Assembly (NCBI GenBank): GCA_017427945.1
Contig: JAFRRT010000012.1
Span: 62,001 to 126,000 of the forward strand
Direction of reading: 5' to 3'
DNA: 64,000 nt
From: Muribaculaceae bacterium
GTDB lineage: Bacteria; Bacteroidota; Bacteroidia; Bacteroidales; Muribaculaceae
In this document: positions 35,496 to 44,803 of the stretch, piece by piece
How positions within the stretch are numbered: position 1 is the first letter of the stretch
Layout of the letters: the number at the start of each line of letters is the position of its first letter
Program-made: the position numbers and the translations under genes
Notes under the pieces: model-generated
Seen by the model: only the letters and a program-made list of their open reading frames with translations
Told to the model about the DNA's origin: nothing
Database searches by the model: none

Positions 35496-35503
35496 CAAAA
35501 TTA
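35496..35503 (-). promoter_or_regulatory. Promoter -7 element of dnaE
   Basis: The minus strand reads TAATTTTG, 51 bp upstream of the chosen start; a TTG at 35524-35522 is 18 bp further upstream. Confidence 0.55.
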
Positions 35504-35587
35504 AGTTATTAACAATCGTATCAACTACGTTAAGACCTCAGATTTTAGACATCAGTTGGTGCTCACGCAAAGGGGTAATTACATTTT

Positions 35588-38125
35588 TTAGAAGTTGAAG
35601 TGGAGCTGGATGCGGATGCCGTGGCGGTCGGTGCCGGCGTGTTCACGATAAGTAAGGCGCCACACGTAGTCGATGCGCAATATGGTCAAGATGTTGTCCA
35701 GGCCGACACCGGCTTCCATATAGGGTTTGTCGCCCATGGGCAGGCAGGGAACATCGGCGGGAAACATGAAGAGGTCATCGTTCTTGTACGGATCATTCTT
35801 GTCACTCAGACTGCCCCAAATGCCGCGGAAAGTCAGCACTTCACGCAGCCGCAGCCGCTTGATGAGCGGCAGGCGGTTCATCAGCACGCCATTGCCCCAA
35901 TAGGTCAAATCCCATGAAAGGGCCTGGTCGTTGATGAACTCCATGGGCTTCATCAAGGCATAGCTCTCGGGCTGGATGGTGTAACTGAGGTTGACATTGG
36001 GCAGCAACAGGTCAGGATAGGCAACTTTGCTCCACACTTTCTCGCCCTTGACGATAACGTCGGCATAGCCGAAGGCCGAGAACCAGAAGCGCTTCTGCAA
36101 GCCCAATTCTGTCTTGTTCAGCTCATGCAGACTGCCCATAAAGCCCTTGGGCATATATGTCTGCTTGAGAGTGACGATGGGCGCATCCATGTTGATGGGG
36201 ATGCGGTAAGAGCGCGTCTGATAGAACGTCTCGCCCGGTGCAAACCGCAGTTCAGCGGTGAAGCCGGCCTGTGTGTAGCGTCTGCGATCAGTTCCGTCGC
36301 CATAATTGAACATGACATACGGTGAGGCCTTATGGATGTTGTGCTCCAATCCCAACTCAATGGAGAAATGGTTGTACCACTCACGGCGATACTCCAAGCG
36401 GGTTGTGCGCAAGTACTGCATCATCACATCCTTGTGGCGTCTGAGGGTCAGAAAAACGTTGTCCTGATTGGTGTAGAGGTAATGTTGCGCCAGTTTGTCC
36501 ACATCGTAGCGGTGTGTCAATCGCAGGCTGTGGATGGGAAATTCCTGATCCAGTGCTTTCTTAGGCGTGAAAGAGTATTCCAGTGAGCCCATGTACTTGA
36601 ACTTCTCGTCACGGCAGCCGTAGGCGACATAACCTCGTGCAAACCAGTGGCGACTAAGGTTGACGGTGGTCATGCCACCCAATCGCAGACGCAGTCCTTC
36701 CAGAGAATTACCGCTAATGATGGTGTTCAACGGCCCGATATCAAACTTGCTCTCTTTCGCGGTCGGGAGGTAGCCATTTACCATGACCACGATGACGCGC
36801 TCTGCCCAGTAGAACAGTTTTGACTTGCGCAGGCGCTGCATCAAGCCCTGCACCGTGGCCGAGGTGGCCCTGACCTCGGCGGGACGGTACTCCTGCCAAA
36901 ATTCATCAGGCATGAACGTCGCATTGCCCGCGACATGTCGGTCGCCATCAAAGTTGAAGGCGCCACCCTCAGGTCGTTCAAAATTGTGATTGCGGTAAGA
37001 GGTCTCACGGCGTGCAAACAATTCGGGCAACGACGACAACAGTTTGAGGCTCACTTCCACATGGTCACGCACCTTGAGACGCGAGCCGTTGGGGGCGCGT
37101 TCAAAATCCTGCTCAATGCTCATGAGCTCCACATAGTTCAGATTGATGTCATGGGGCACACCCATCGACACCCGCTTGATGAACATGGTTGTGTCCTCGA
37201 GTGAGACATACAAGCGGCCGAGGAAGCCGAAGGTTTGCGGAGTGAACGGCACAAAACTCAACACCGCACAGCGCTCACCGTCGAGCATGACCGTATCGTT
37301 GAGATAGAACTTGTAGAAGTCCACCGCAATGCGCGACAAGGGGCTGACAAAGCGGTTGGTGAGCAATGTGACATCGTTCTGGAAGATGTCAACCTCGCCC
37401 ATAAAGTCGTCAAGCACCTTCTTGATGTTTTCCTGGTCGATGCGTTCGTCAATGCCAGCAGTCTTTGTCCCCATAATGACCTGCTTGTGGGAATCGGGGT
37501 TGCTGGTGAAGTGGTCACGCGCCACGGTCTCCTTGATGGAGAATGGCAGTACTCGTTTGCCTGTCAGCAGCGACGTGTCGGCATATTGCTCCACCCATTG
37601 CTGCTCCTCGGGCTTCTTGATCATGCCGTCGATGTCACCAAAGCCCAGCAACATGCGCTCATACTGCGTGTAATCATAATGAGGGAAGCGCATGGGGTCA
37701 TTGTCATCACGCCGTGCCCGCAGTTTCTTGATCATGTCAACAGCAGGGTTGTTCTTCTTGCTGTACTTCTCCTTGCCCTTGCGAACAACCACCTCGTCCA
37801 GTTCCACACCGGATCGCACCATGTCAATCAACACGACACTGCCCTGCCCCGCTCTCACCTCCACCTCTTTGGGGCGGTAACCCATGGCAGTAGCACGCAA
37901 ACGCGAGAAGCTGGCTCGGGAATTCACCGTAAAACCGCCCTTATCGTTGGCCAGCGTTCCCTCGCTGGTGCCCACCAGCGTGATGGAGGCGTAAGGCACT
38001 CCCTCACGCGACAGCGAATCGCGTACCAGACCGGTAATCTGAGTGACAGCAGCCTGCTGGCCCGCAGCTGTCAACGACGCCACCAGCAGTACCCAGCAAA
38101 GGATATGTCGCATGAAGTTCCTCAT
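35588..38125 (-). CDS. DUF5686 outer-membrane protein with carboxypeptidase-regulatory domain
   Basis: 845 residues from 38125; the ATG at 38113 is an equally good start and the longer frame to 38236 is upstream of the promoter. A signal peptide (MRHILCWVLLVASLTAAGQQ) precedes a carboxypeptidase D-regulatory-like domain (about 30-110: ITGLVRDSLSREGVPYASIT), then a long beta-rich region typical of Bacteroidetes DUF5686 proteins. The C-terminus ends IRIQLHFNF, alternating and aromatic-ended like an outer-membrane barrel strand. The role is not established; it is presumably an outer-membrane beta-barrel without the TonB-dependent receptor plug. Confidence 0.82.
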   Translation of the reverse strand: MRNFMRHILCWVLLVASLTAAGQQAAVTQITGLVRDSLSREGVPYASITLVGTSEGTLANDKGGFTVNSRASFSRLRATAMGYRPKEVEVRAGQGSVVLIDMVRSGVELDEVVVRKGKEKYSKKNNPAVDMIKKLRARRDDNDPMRFPHYDYTQYERMLLGFGDIDGMIKKPEEQQWVEQYADTSLLTGKRVLPFSIKETVARDHFTSNPDSHKQVIMGTKTAGIDERIDQENIKKVLDDFMGEVDIFQNDVTLLTNRFVSPLSRIAVDFYKFYLNDTVMLDGERCAVLSFVPFTPQTFGFLGRLYVSLEDTTMFIKRVSMGVPHDINLNYVELMSIEQDFERAPNGSRLKVRDHVEVSLKLLSSLPELFARRETSYRNHNFERPEGGAFNFDGDRHVAGNATFMPDEFWQEYRPAEVRATSATVQGLMQRLRKSKLFYWAERVIVVMVNGYLPTAKESKFDIGPLNTIISGNSLEGLRLRLGGMTTVNLSRHWFARGYVAYGCRDEKFKYMGSLEYSFTPKKALDQEFPIHSLRLTHRYDVDKLAQHYLYTNQDNVFLTLRRHKDVMMQYLRTTRLEYRREWYNHFSIELGLEHNIHKASPYVMFNYGDGTDRRRYTQAGFTAELRFAPGETFYQTRSYRIPINMDAPIVTLKQTYMPKGFMGSLHELNKTELGLQKRFWFSAFGYADVIVKGEKVWSKVAYPDLLLPNVNLSYTIQPESYALMKPMEFINDQALSWDLTYWGNGVLMNRLPLIKRLRLREVLTFRGIWGSLSDKNDPYKNDDLFMFPADVPCLPMGDKPYMEAGVGLDNILTILRIDYVWRLTYREHAGTDRHGIRIQLHFNF

Positions 38126-38133
38126 CGAGGCTA

Positions 38134-38141
38134 CAAAATTA
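38134..38141 (-). promoter_or_regulatory. Promoter -7 element of the DUF5686 gene
   Basis: The minus strand reads TAATTTTG, 8 bp upstream of the ATG at 38125, favouring 38125 or 38113 as the true start. Confidence 0.6.
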
Positions 38142-38240
38142 GGCATTTTTCGGTTGTCATGAAAAATGCGTGCTGAGATTTCTGCCGTCATGGTCTTAAT
38201 CAGGCAAAATAAAAAGCATGCTGATTGCGTTATCAATTAT

Positions 38241-38693
38241 ATGGGAATTGAGATTGAACACAAGTATCTGGTCAAGGACGACTCCTACAGAGCGATTGCC
38301 AGCAGCGTGAGTGAGATTCAGCAGGGTTTCTTGTCAAGGGACCCTGAGCGTACCGTGCGCGTAAGGATAAAGGACCGTCAAGGTTTCATCACAATCAAAG
38401 GCAAAGGTGACGGAGCGGCACACCCCGAGTTTGAATACGAGGTGCCGCTTGATGACGCTATGCAAATGCTGTCGTTGTGCGAGCCACCGGTTATCAGGAA
38501 AACGCGTTATATCGTCATGCACGACGGCAATCGCTGGGAAATAGATGAGTTCCATGGCGACTTACACGGTCTTGTGATTGCCGAGCTGGAAGTGCCGAGC
38601 GAGGATTACCGATTCACGTTGCCGCCGTTTGTCGGCACTGAAGTCACCGGCGACAAGCGCTACTACAACTCTCAATTAGGTGTAGCGCAATAG
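38241..38693 (+). CDS. CYTH-domain protein (triphosphate tunnel enzyme)
   Basis: 150 residues from ATG 38241, which gives the family's N-terminal ExExK motif as E4-x-E6-x-K8 (MGIEIEHKYLV). The longer frame back to 38166 would precede this conserved start and is rejected. Alternating charged strands (TVRVRIKDRQGFITIKGKGD, EFEYEVP, EIDEFHGDLHGLVIAELEVP) form the tunnel fold. Members hydrolyse triphosphates such as tripolyphosphate or thiamine triphosphate, or make cAMP; the small single-domain form suggests a triphosphatase. It is followed by a terminator. Confidence 0.9.
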   Translation: MGIEIEHKYLVKDDSYRAIASSVSEIQQGFLSRDPERTVRVRIKDRQGFITIKGKGDGAAHPEFEYEVPLDDAMQMLSLCEPPVIRKTRYIVMHDGNRWEIDEFHGDLHGLVIAELEVPSEDYRFTLPPFVGTEVTGDKRYYNSQLGVAQ

Positions 38694-38725
38694 TTGACCT
38701 CACACTCTTTTGTAAAACATCAAAT

Positions 38726-38750
38726 GGCGCACGTGGGTGCGCCGTTTTTT
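38726..38750 (+). terminator. Terminator of the CYTH gene
   Basis: GGCGCAC-GTGG-GTGCGCC (38726-38743) followed by GTTTTTT. Confidence 0.9.
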
Positions 38751-38824
38751 ATGAATAAAATGAGCGACAGCTTCACAAAACTCGAATAAATTCAGTTTTG
38801 CGTTCGCCTTGCACATTTTTTTTA

Positions 38825-38832
38825 TAAATTTG
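38825..38832 (+). promoter_or_regulatory. Promoter -7 element of the LptF/G-ribBA operon
   Basis: TAAATTTG, 25 bp upstream of the permease start. The nearest TTTG (38797-38800) is 24 bp upstream, somewhat far for a -33 element. Confidence 0.6.
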
Positions 38833-38857
38833 CAGCCGTTAAACGCGACAGAGCGCC

Positions 38858-40801
38858 ATGCTGAAGATAAAAAGGCTTTATACATTCATGTTGTCAAGGT
38901 TCCTGCCCAGGTTCCTGATGACTTTTTGTATCTGCCTGTTTATTGTCATCATGCAGTTCTTATGGCGCTACATCGACGAGCTGGTGGGCAAAGGGTTGAG
39001 CATTGACCTCATTGCCGAACTGTTCTTCCACGCCGCCTTATCGCTGCTGCCCCTGGCATTGCCGTTGAGTATTCTGTTGGCGGCGCTGATGACCTTTGGT
39101 GACCTGGGCGAACATGTGGAACTGACGGCGCTCAAATCGTCGGGCATCTCGCTGACGACCATCATGAAGCCCATAGCCATCCTGATGGTGTTTGTCGCCA
39201 TCGGAGCCTTCTTTTTCATGAACAACGCATTGCCCAAGTCGCAGGTTAAGATGTGGACACTGCTGTTCTCAATGCGGCAGACATCCCCCACCCTCGACAT
39301 TCCTGAAGGTGCCGTATATAGCCAGATACCCGGCTACAACATCTATGTCAAGCGCAAGGACAAAGAGCGCGACATGCTCTATGACATGCTCATCTATGAC
39401 GTGTCAAACGGAGCGATGTATCCACGCATCGTTGCTGCTGACTCTGGCCGGTTGAGTATGACCGAGGACAAGCGGCACCTGGTGCTGACGCTTTTCAAGG
39501 GATCCTGGTATGAAGAGATGAAAAGCGGCGGTGGTGTGAACGGCATGAGCGGAGACTTGTACCGACGCGAAACGTTTCATGACAAAGAAATCCTGATACC
39601 CTATGACGCAAACTTCACCCGCATGGATGACGAGGCGATGAGGTCGCAGTATGTCGGCAAAGACATCGCCGAGCTGCAACAGACCATCGACTCGGTGCGC
39701 CTGAGGGTTGACTCGGCGGCAACGTACATTGTTACCAGAATGAGGACACAGCCCGTGTGCGGCGTACCCGCCCAACGCACAGTTCACAAAGACGGCAAAG
39801 TAGTTACCGAAGATGTGAAAGAGGTGAGCCTCGACAAGCCGGTTGACATCAATGAACTGCTGAAAAAGATGCCCCCAAGCGACCAACAGATGCTCGTTAA
39901 TCAAGCGCTGGTACGCACTACCTCGGCTATGCAGGACCTTCAGTTCCAGGGCTACAGCATCAATGACGACAACTATGTCATACGCCGCCACCAGATTGAG
40001 CTGATTAAGAAATTCACCTTATCGTTAGCGTGCCTGATCTTCTTCTTCATCGGTGCGCCCTTGGGTGCCATTATCCGCAAGGGTGGCTTGGGCATGCCCA
40101 TCGTGGTGTCTGTCATCCTGTTCATCATCTATTACATTATTGACAACATGGGCTATAAGTTGGCACGTGACGGCCGTTGGCCCGTGTGGCAAGGCATCTG
40201 GCTCAGTTCGGCTGTATTGCTGCCGCTGGGCATCTTCCTGACCAAGAAGGCCGTCAACGACTCGGCGGTGTTCAACCCCGATGCATGGCTCAATGTGCTG
40301 CGACGCGTATCGGGCCTTCACCAGACACGCAAACTCACTGCTAAGGAGGTCATCATCCACGAGACCATACCTGCCGAAGCCTTGCAACAAATCGATGCCC
40401 TCAAGACTTCATGTCAACAGTTCCTTGACCGTTATCCGGGTCGTCAACGTTATATCGATTACTGGCAACAGGGCTATGACAAAGCCGCCATCAAGTCGCT
40501 TGCCGAGCAAGTGGACCAAGTAGTGGACTATCTGTCCAACTCCCGTGACCAGATGGTGCTCAACAAAGCGATGGACTTCCCCATCATCCGTCAGTTGCTG
40601 ACCTACAATCCTATCGGCAACAAGAACGTGGGCGCTGCCGTTGCTGCCTTGTTCCCCATCGGAGTGCCCATGTGGCTTGTGGGCCTGAGGCACCAAAAGA
40701 ACCTGAAACGCGACATCAAGCAAACGGTAAAAACCTGTGACCAGATGGCAGCCATCATTAACGGCGAATACAACCGTGAAATGGAATACGAGGGCGGTTA
40801 A
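38858..40801 (+). CDS. LptF/LptG (YjgP/YjgQ) family permease with long C-terminal region
   Basis: 647 residues, against about 360 for E. coli LptF or LptG. Three membrane segments near the N-terminus (about 15-37, 55-82, 103-124) lead into a periplasmic beta-jellyroll (about 125-260). A helical insert follows, then three more spans (about 388-470: LACLIFFFIGAPLGAIIRKG). The C-terminal 170 residues are soluble-looking and end in one more hydrophobic segment (VAALFPIGVPMWLVGL). The family forms the membrane part of the LPS exporter with LptB (compare 4659-5513). It heads an operon with ribBA, an HD protein and an endonuclease. Confidence 0.88.
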   Translation: MLKIKRLYTFMLSRFLPRFLMTFCICLFIVIMQFLWRYIDELVGKGLSIDLIAELFFHAALSLLPLALPLSILLAALMTFGDLGEHVELTALKSSGISLTTIMKPIAILMVFVAIGAFFFMNNALPKSQVKMWTLLFSMRQTSPTLDIPEGAVYSQIPGYNIYVKRKDKERDMLYDMLIYDVSNGAMYPRIVAADSGRLSMTEDKRHLVLTLFKGSWYEEMKSGGGVNGMSGDLYRRETFHDKEILIPYDANFTRMDDEAMRSQYVGKDIAELQQTIDSVRLRVDSAATYIVTRMRTQPVCGVPAQRTVHKDGKVVTEDVKEVSLDKPVDINELLKKMPPSDQQMLVNQALVRTTSAMQDLQFQGYSINDDNYVIRRHQIELIKKFTLSLACLIFFFIGAPLGAIIRKGGLGMPIVVSVILFIIYYIIDNMGYKLARDGRWPVWQGIWLSSAVLLPLGIFLTKKAVNDSAVFNPDAWLNVLRRVSGLHQTRKLTAKEVIIHETIPAEALQQIDALKTSCQQFLDRYPGRQRYIDYWQQGYDKAAIKSLAEQVDQVVDYLSNSRDQMVLNKAMDFPIIRQLLTYNPIGNKNVGAAVAALFPIGVPMWLVGLRHQKNLKRDIKQTVKTCDQMAAIINGEYNREMEYEGG

Positions 40802-40875
40802 CAGTTAATAGTTAATAGTTAGGAGTAATACTTTAATTCATTAGAGATAATAAATTGACAGTTAAATAATTATAT

Positions 40876-42090
40876 ATGGACGACATTAAACTGAATACCA
40901 TTGACGAGGCCGTGGAGCAATTGAAACGCGGCGAATTTGTCATCGTCGTTGACGATGAAGACCGTGAGAACGAGGGCGACTTTATCATCGCTGCCGAAAA
41001 AATCACTGAAGAGAAAGTCAACTTCATGCTGCGTGAAGGACGCGGCGTGCTGTGTGCGCCTGTGACCTCTGAGCGCTGCCATGAACTGGAGTTGAATATG
41101 CAAGTCGATGACAATACATCGATGCTGGGAACTCCCTTCACCGTGACTATTGACCTGCTTGACGGCTGCACAACCGGCGTTTCGATGCATGACCGCGCCA
41201 TGACCATCCGTGCACTGGCCAACCCGCACAGCAAACCCCAGGACTTCGGACGCCCCGGACACATCAACCCGCTGCGCGCCGTTGACAAGGGTGTTCTCAA
41301 GCGTGCCGGTCACACCGAGGCCTCCATCGACCTGATGAAGATTGCAGGCCTCTATCCTGCAGCCGCCCTCATCGAGATCATCAATCCCGACGGCACAATG
41401 GCCCGCCTGCCTCAACTCATGGAGGTGGCCAAGAAATTCGATATGCCCATCATCACCATCAAGGATTTGATTGCCTACCGCCTGCGCACCGAGAAGGTTG
41501 TCGAGGTGGGTGATGAGGTTGACCTGCCCACACAATACGGTCATTTCAAGCTCATCCCCTTCAGGCAAATCAACAACGGCTTGGAGCACATAGCCCTCAT
41601 CAAGGGCGAATGGAAACCCGATGAGCCTATCCTGGTGCGCGTACACTCATCGTGCGCCACGGGTGACATTTTCGGGTCGATGCGTTGTGAATGCGGCGAG
41701 CAGCTGCACATGGCGATGCAGATGATTGAAAAAGAAGGCAAGGGCGTAGTCGTTTACATGAACCAGGAGGGACGCGGCATCGGCCTGATGAACAAAATCA
41801 AGGCCTACAAGCTGCAGGAACACGGCTATGACACTGTTGACGCCAACGTGCATCTGGGCTTCAAACCCGACGAGCGTGACTATGGCGTGGGTGCCAACAT
41901 CCTGCGCATCCTGGGCATCACCAAGATGCGACTGATGACCAACAACCCCGTCAAGCGCGTTGGACTCGAGAGCTACGGCATTGAGGTGGTCGAGAACGTG
42001 CCTATTGAGGTGGCACCGAACCGCTACAACGAGTTCTACATGCACACCAAGAAGACCCGCATGGGCCATGATTTGCATAAGGTGGATTAG
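40876..42090 (+). CDS. ribBA: Bifunctional DHBP synthase / GTP cyclohydrolase II
   Basis: 404 residues with two fused enzymes of riboflavin synthesis. Residues 1-200 are 3,4-dihydroxy-2-butanone 4-phosphate synthase ([12 protein letters not shown] metal site, [19 protein letters not shown]). Residues about 205-400 are GTP cyclohydrolase II with the zinc-binding [20 protein letters not shown] and GRGIGL. Together they provide both precursors of lumazine. No FMN riboswitch is visible in the 74 bp leader. The downstream gene begins 10 bp later. Confidence 0.97.
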   Translation: MDDIKLNTIDEAVEQLKRGEFVIVVDDEDRENEGDFIIAAEKITEEKVNFMLREGRGVLCAPVTSERCHELELNMQVDDNTSMLGTPFTVTIDLLDGCTTGVSMHDRAMTIRALANPHSKPQDFGRPGHINPLRAVDKGVLKRAGHTEASIDLMKIAGLYPAAALIEIINPDGTMARLPQLMEVAKKFDMPIITIKDLIAYRLRTEKVVEVGDEVDLPTQYGHFKLIPFRQINNGLEHIALIKGEWKPDEPILVRVHSSCATGDIFGSMRCECGEQLHMAMQMIEKEGKGVVVYMNQEGRGIGLMNKIKAYKLQEHGYDTVDANVHLGFKPDERDYGVGANILRILGITKMRLMTNNPVKRVGLESYGIEVVENVPIEVAPNRYNEFYMHTKKTRMGHDLHKVD

Positions 42091-42100
42091 GCGTTAGGCT

Positions 42101-42730
42101 ATGGGTGAGTTTGAAGAGATAAGAGAGTTTGTGGAGCGAGAGATTGTGCCCCGCTACGATGGCTTTGATGCCGGACACGGTCGTGACCACGTCCAGACGG
42201 TCATCTCACAGGCCCTCTCTTTAGCTCAGTATTATCCCGAGACCGACAAGCGCATCGTGCTCACTGCCGCAGCCTACCATGACCTGGGATTGGCATTCGG
42301 CCGTGACGAGCACCACATCCACAGCGCACGTATCGTGCGTGAAGACGAGCGGCTTAAGCGTTGGTTCAACGATGACGAAATCAACACGATAGCCGATGCC
42401 GCCGAAGACCACCGCGCCTCAAATGCCAGTGAGCCACGCACCATCTATGGCCGTATCATTGCCGAGGCCGACCGCATCATCGACAGCGAGACCATCGTGC
42501 GCCGAGCATTACAATATGGCTTGGCCCATGAGCCGGACTTGGACCGAGAGGGCCAATACTGCCGCCTGATGGACCACATGCTTGAGAAATATGCCGAAGG
42601 AGGATACCTGAAGTTATGGATTCCCTACGGCGACAACGCACGGCGCCTGAAAGAGTTCCGTCAGACGCTTGCCGATGAAAAGGCTTTCAGGGAACTGTTT
42701 GACCGCATTTATGATTCGATAAAGAATTAA
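42101..42730 (+). CDS. HD-domain phosphohydrolase
   Basis: 209 residues. The HD superfamily metal motifs are visible as GHGRDHVQ and AAYHDLGLAFGRDEHHIHSA, with DHRASNASEP and AEADRIIDSE completing the site. The family hydrolyses nucleotides or other phosphoesters; the substrate is unknown. It starts 10 bp after ribBA and ends 17 bp before the endonuclease gene, so it is part of that transcript. Confidence 0.87.
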   Translation: MGEFEEIREFVEREIVPRYDGFDAGHGRDHVQTVISQALSLAQYYPETDKRIVLTAAAYHDLGLAFGRDEHHIHSARIVREDERLKRWFNDDEINTIADAAEDHRASNASEPRTIYGRIIAEADRIIDSETIVRRALQYGLAHEPDLDREGQYCRLMDHMLEKYAEGGYLKLWIPYGDNARRLKEFRQTLADEKAFRELFDRIYDSIKN

Positions 42731-42747
42731 CTATCATACACTGAGTT

Positions 42748-44595
42748 ATGAAAAAAACAATTACCGCATTATTGACCGTTATCATCGGCTTCACATCGTG
42801 GGCAGATATTCCTGACGGCTACTACAGCAACGCCATCGGCAAGCGTGATGAGGCTCTGATGACAGCCCTCGAGGGCATCATTTATACTCACAGCCAATTG
42901 AGTTATAACTTCCTTTGGGACTGCTATCCTTATACCGACGCAGGAAGTGATGGATACTATATCGACATGTACTCCACCTGCAAATACAACCACGACTCCT
43001 ATCATGTGGGTTCTGCTTCCTATGTGGGTCAAGGCCTTAACCGCGAGCACTCATTTCCCAAGAGCTGGTTCGGCGGTGAGGTGGCCCCAATGTACACCGA
43101 CTTGATGATGATTATCCCGACCGACGGCTATGTGAATCAGCGCCGCAACAACAATCCTTATGGCGTGTGTGCGGGCGGTGTCACCTACGTCAACGAGGAA
43201 CTGGGAGTAAGCATGAGAGGCAAGTTGGGCACAAGTACCTACAACGGCTACACCGCTACTGTATTCGAGCCCGACGATGAGTACAAGGGAGACTTTGCCC
43301 GCATCTACTTCTATATGGTGACGTGCTACAAAAGTGCTGTAAGCACTTGGCCTGGCTGCGGACAGCTTGACTATTCATCCAATGGTTACAAAGCATTCTC
43401 GGATTGGTCGATTCAGATGCTTATGGAATGGCATCGTGCCGACCCTGTCAGCGCCAAAGAGATTGCCCGCAACGAGGCTGTTTACAGCAGCAAAGTAGGC
43501 AACAAAGATTTTGGCCAGGGAAACCGCAATCCCTTTGTCGACCATCCCGAGTTGGCCGAATACATCTGGGGTACCAAGCAGCATACCCCTTGGACAGGAC
43601 AAGACACTCCCAGCCCGCTTGATAAACTGGTACCCGTGATGTATGCTGTGGACACGACTGCCGTGACGGGCACTTCCTTCCGTGCCGATTGGACCCCCAG
43701 CGGCGACGTCTCGAGCTATAACCTCAAGGTGAACCGTATCGCTGACGTTGGCGAAGATATCGTTAACTTGGTGATCTCAGAGGGTTTCTCCAAAGTTGAG
43801 GCCACCTCTGATGGCGGAAACGACATCAATTCATCGCTCGATAATTATACCGATAACCCCGGCTGGACAGGTTACAAAGTATATGTTGCCGCAAACCATG
43901 GCCTGAAAATAGGCACTGCCAATGCTGTGGGCTATCTGGTAAGTCCTGAACTGGAACTCGAAAGTACCATCTCTGTGGTGTTTAATGCCAAGAACTGGAT
44001 TGGCAGCGCTGGCAGCGACGGCAGTTCGGTCATCGTATCTTGTGGTGACGTGAGCGAGACCATCACCTTGACTGACGAACCCGCAGACTACACCGTTGTG
44101 TTGACAGGCTGCACCGAGAAGAACGTCAAACTGTCGATGACAGCAAACAAAAAGCGTTTCTATGTTTATCATGTCGATGTTTATAACGGAGACCTGATTC
44201 AGAATCCGCCCACCCTGCGTGCTATTGTTGAAGAGGGTGACTCCACCTGGCGCAACGTCAGCGGCATCACCGACACTTGCTATACTGTGCAGGCTCTTAC
44301 CAGCGGTATTTATGAGTATTATGTCAAGGCCATTTACACCGACGGCACCGAGAGCGTCTGGTCCAACATCCAGCACGTGACGCTGGTTGGCGATGGCAGT
44401 GACACCCTCATCGGTGATGTCAACTGCGATGACTATGTTTCAATCGCTGACGTGACCGCACTCATCGACTATCTGCTGACTGGAAACGCCGCTTCGATTG
44501 ACTTGGATGCTGCCGACGTCAACCGCGACGGAGGTGTAAGCATTGCCGATGTGACTGCACTCATTGACGTGCTGCTGCAATCAAATAAGCCATAG
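42748..44595 (+). CDS. Secreted endonuclease I with dockerin-like tail
   Basis: 615 residues with a signal peptide (MKKTITALLTVIIGFTSWA). Residues about 20-290 are an EndA/NucM-type nuclease: REHSFPKSWFGGE holds the catalytic His and RRNNNPYG the conserved Asn/Arg region. A fibronectin-III-like and jelly-roll region follows (about 300-540). The last 60 residues are two dockerin-like calcium loops (GDVNCDDYVSIADVTALIDY and a second copy). It should cut extracellular DNA, for nutrients or biofilm turnover. The tail matches those of the two BspA proteins in the window. Confidence 0.9.
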   Translation: MKKTITALLTVIIGFTSWADIPDGYYSNAIGKRDEALMTALEGIIYTHSQLSYNFLWDCYPYTDAGSDGYYIDMYSTCKYNHDSYHVGSASYVGQGLNREHSFPKSWFGGEVAPMYTDLMMIIPTDGYVNQRRNNNPYGVCAGGVTYVNEELGVSMRGKLGTSTYNGYTATVFEPDDEYKGDFARIYFYMVTCYKSAVSTWPGCGQLDYSSNGYKAFSDWSIQMLMEWHRADPVSAKEIARNEAVYSSKVGNKDFGQGNRNPFVDHPELAEYIWGTKQHTPWTGQDTPSPLDKLVPVMYAVDTTAVTGTSFRADWTPSGDVSSYNLKVNRIADVGEDIVNLVISEGFSKVEATSDGGNDINSSLDNYTDNPGWTGYKVYVAANHGLKIGTANAVGYLVSPELELESTISVVFNAKNWIGSAGSDGSSVIVSCGDVSETITLTDEPADYTVVLTGCTEKNVKLSMTANKKRFYVYHVDVYNGDLIQNPPTLRAIVEEGDSTWRNVSGITDTCYTVQALTSGIYEYYVKAIYTDGTESVWSNIQHVTLVGDGSDTLIGDVNCDDYVSIADVTALIDYLLTGNAASIDLDAADVNRDGGVSIADVTALIDVLLQSNKP

Positions 44596-44622
44596 CGGCA
44601 CAGGTCAAGCTCATCGATTTAC

Positions 44623-44657
44623 AAACAGCCCGGCCATGCAATTTGGCTGGGCTGTTT
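44623..44657 (+). terminator. Terminator of the LptF/G-to-endonuclease operon
   Basis: AAACAGCCC-GGCCA pairs with the arm TGGC-T-GGGCTGTTT. The T-tract is weak (GATTTCT). Confidence 0.7.
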
Positions 44658-44745
44658 GATTTCTGCCGAAAAGACATTGATGTATGGCAGCAAGAGATGA
44701 AAAAACATCTTTTGATGGAAGGAGGAAAGAAAAATACATGAATTA

Positions 44746-44778
44746 TTGTGCTGGTTTGAGGGTGTTTTTGTAACTTTG
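44746..44778 (+). promoter_or_regulatory. Promoter of pheS
   Basis: TTG at 44746-44748, 22 bp, then TAACTTTG at 44771-44778, 25 bp before the start. No T-box leader is present. Confidence 0.65.
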
Positions 44779-44803
44779 CACGTTCAAAAAAACTGATAAG
44801 ACT

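Noticed and set aside
40802..40875. FMN riboswitch before ribBA
   Set aside because: The leader is only 74 bp of AT-rich sequence with none of the conserved riboswitch blocks.
44658..44803. T-box leader before pheS
   Set aside because: No T-box sequence or antiterminator fold; an ordinary promoter is present.
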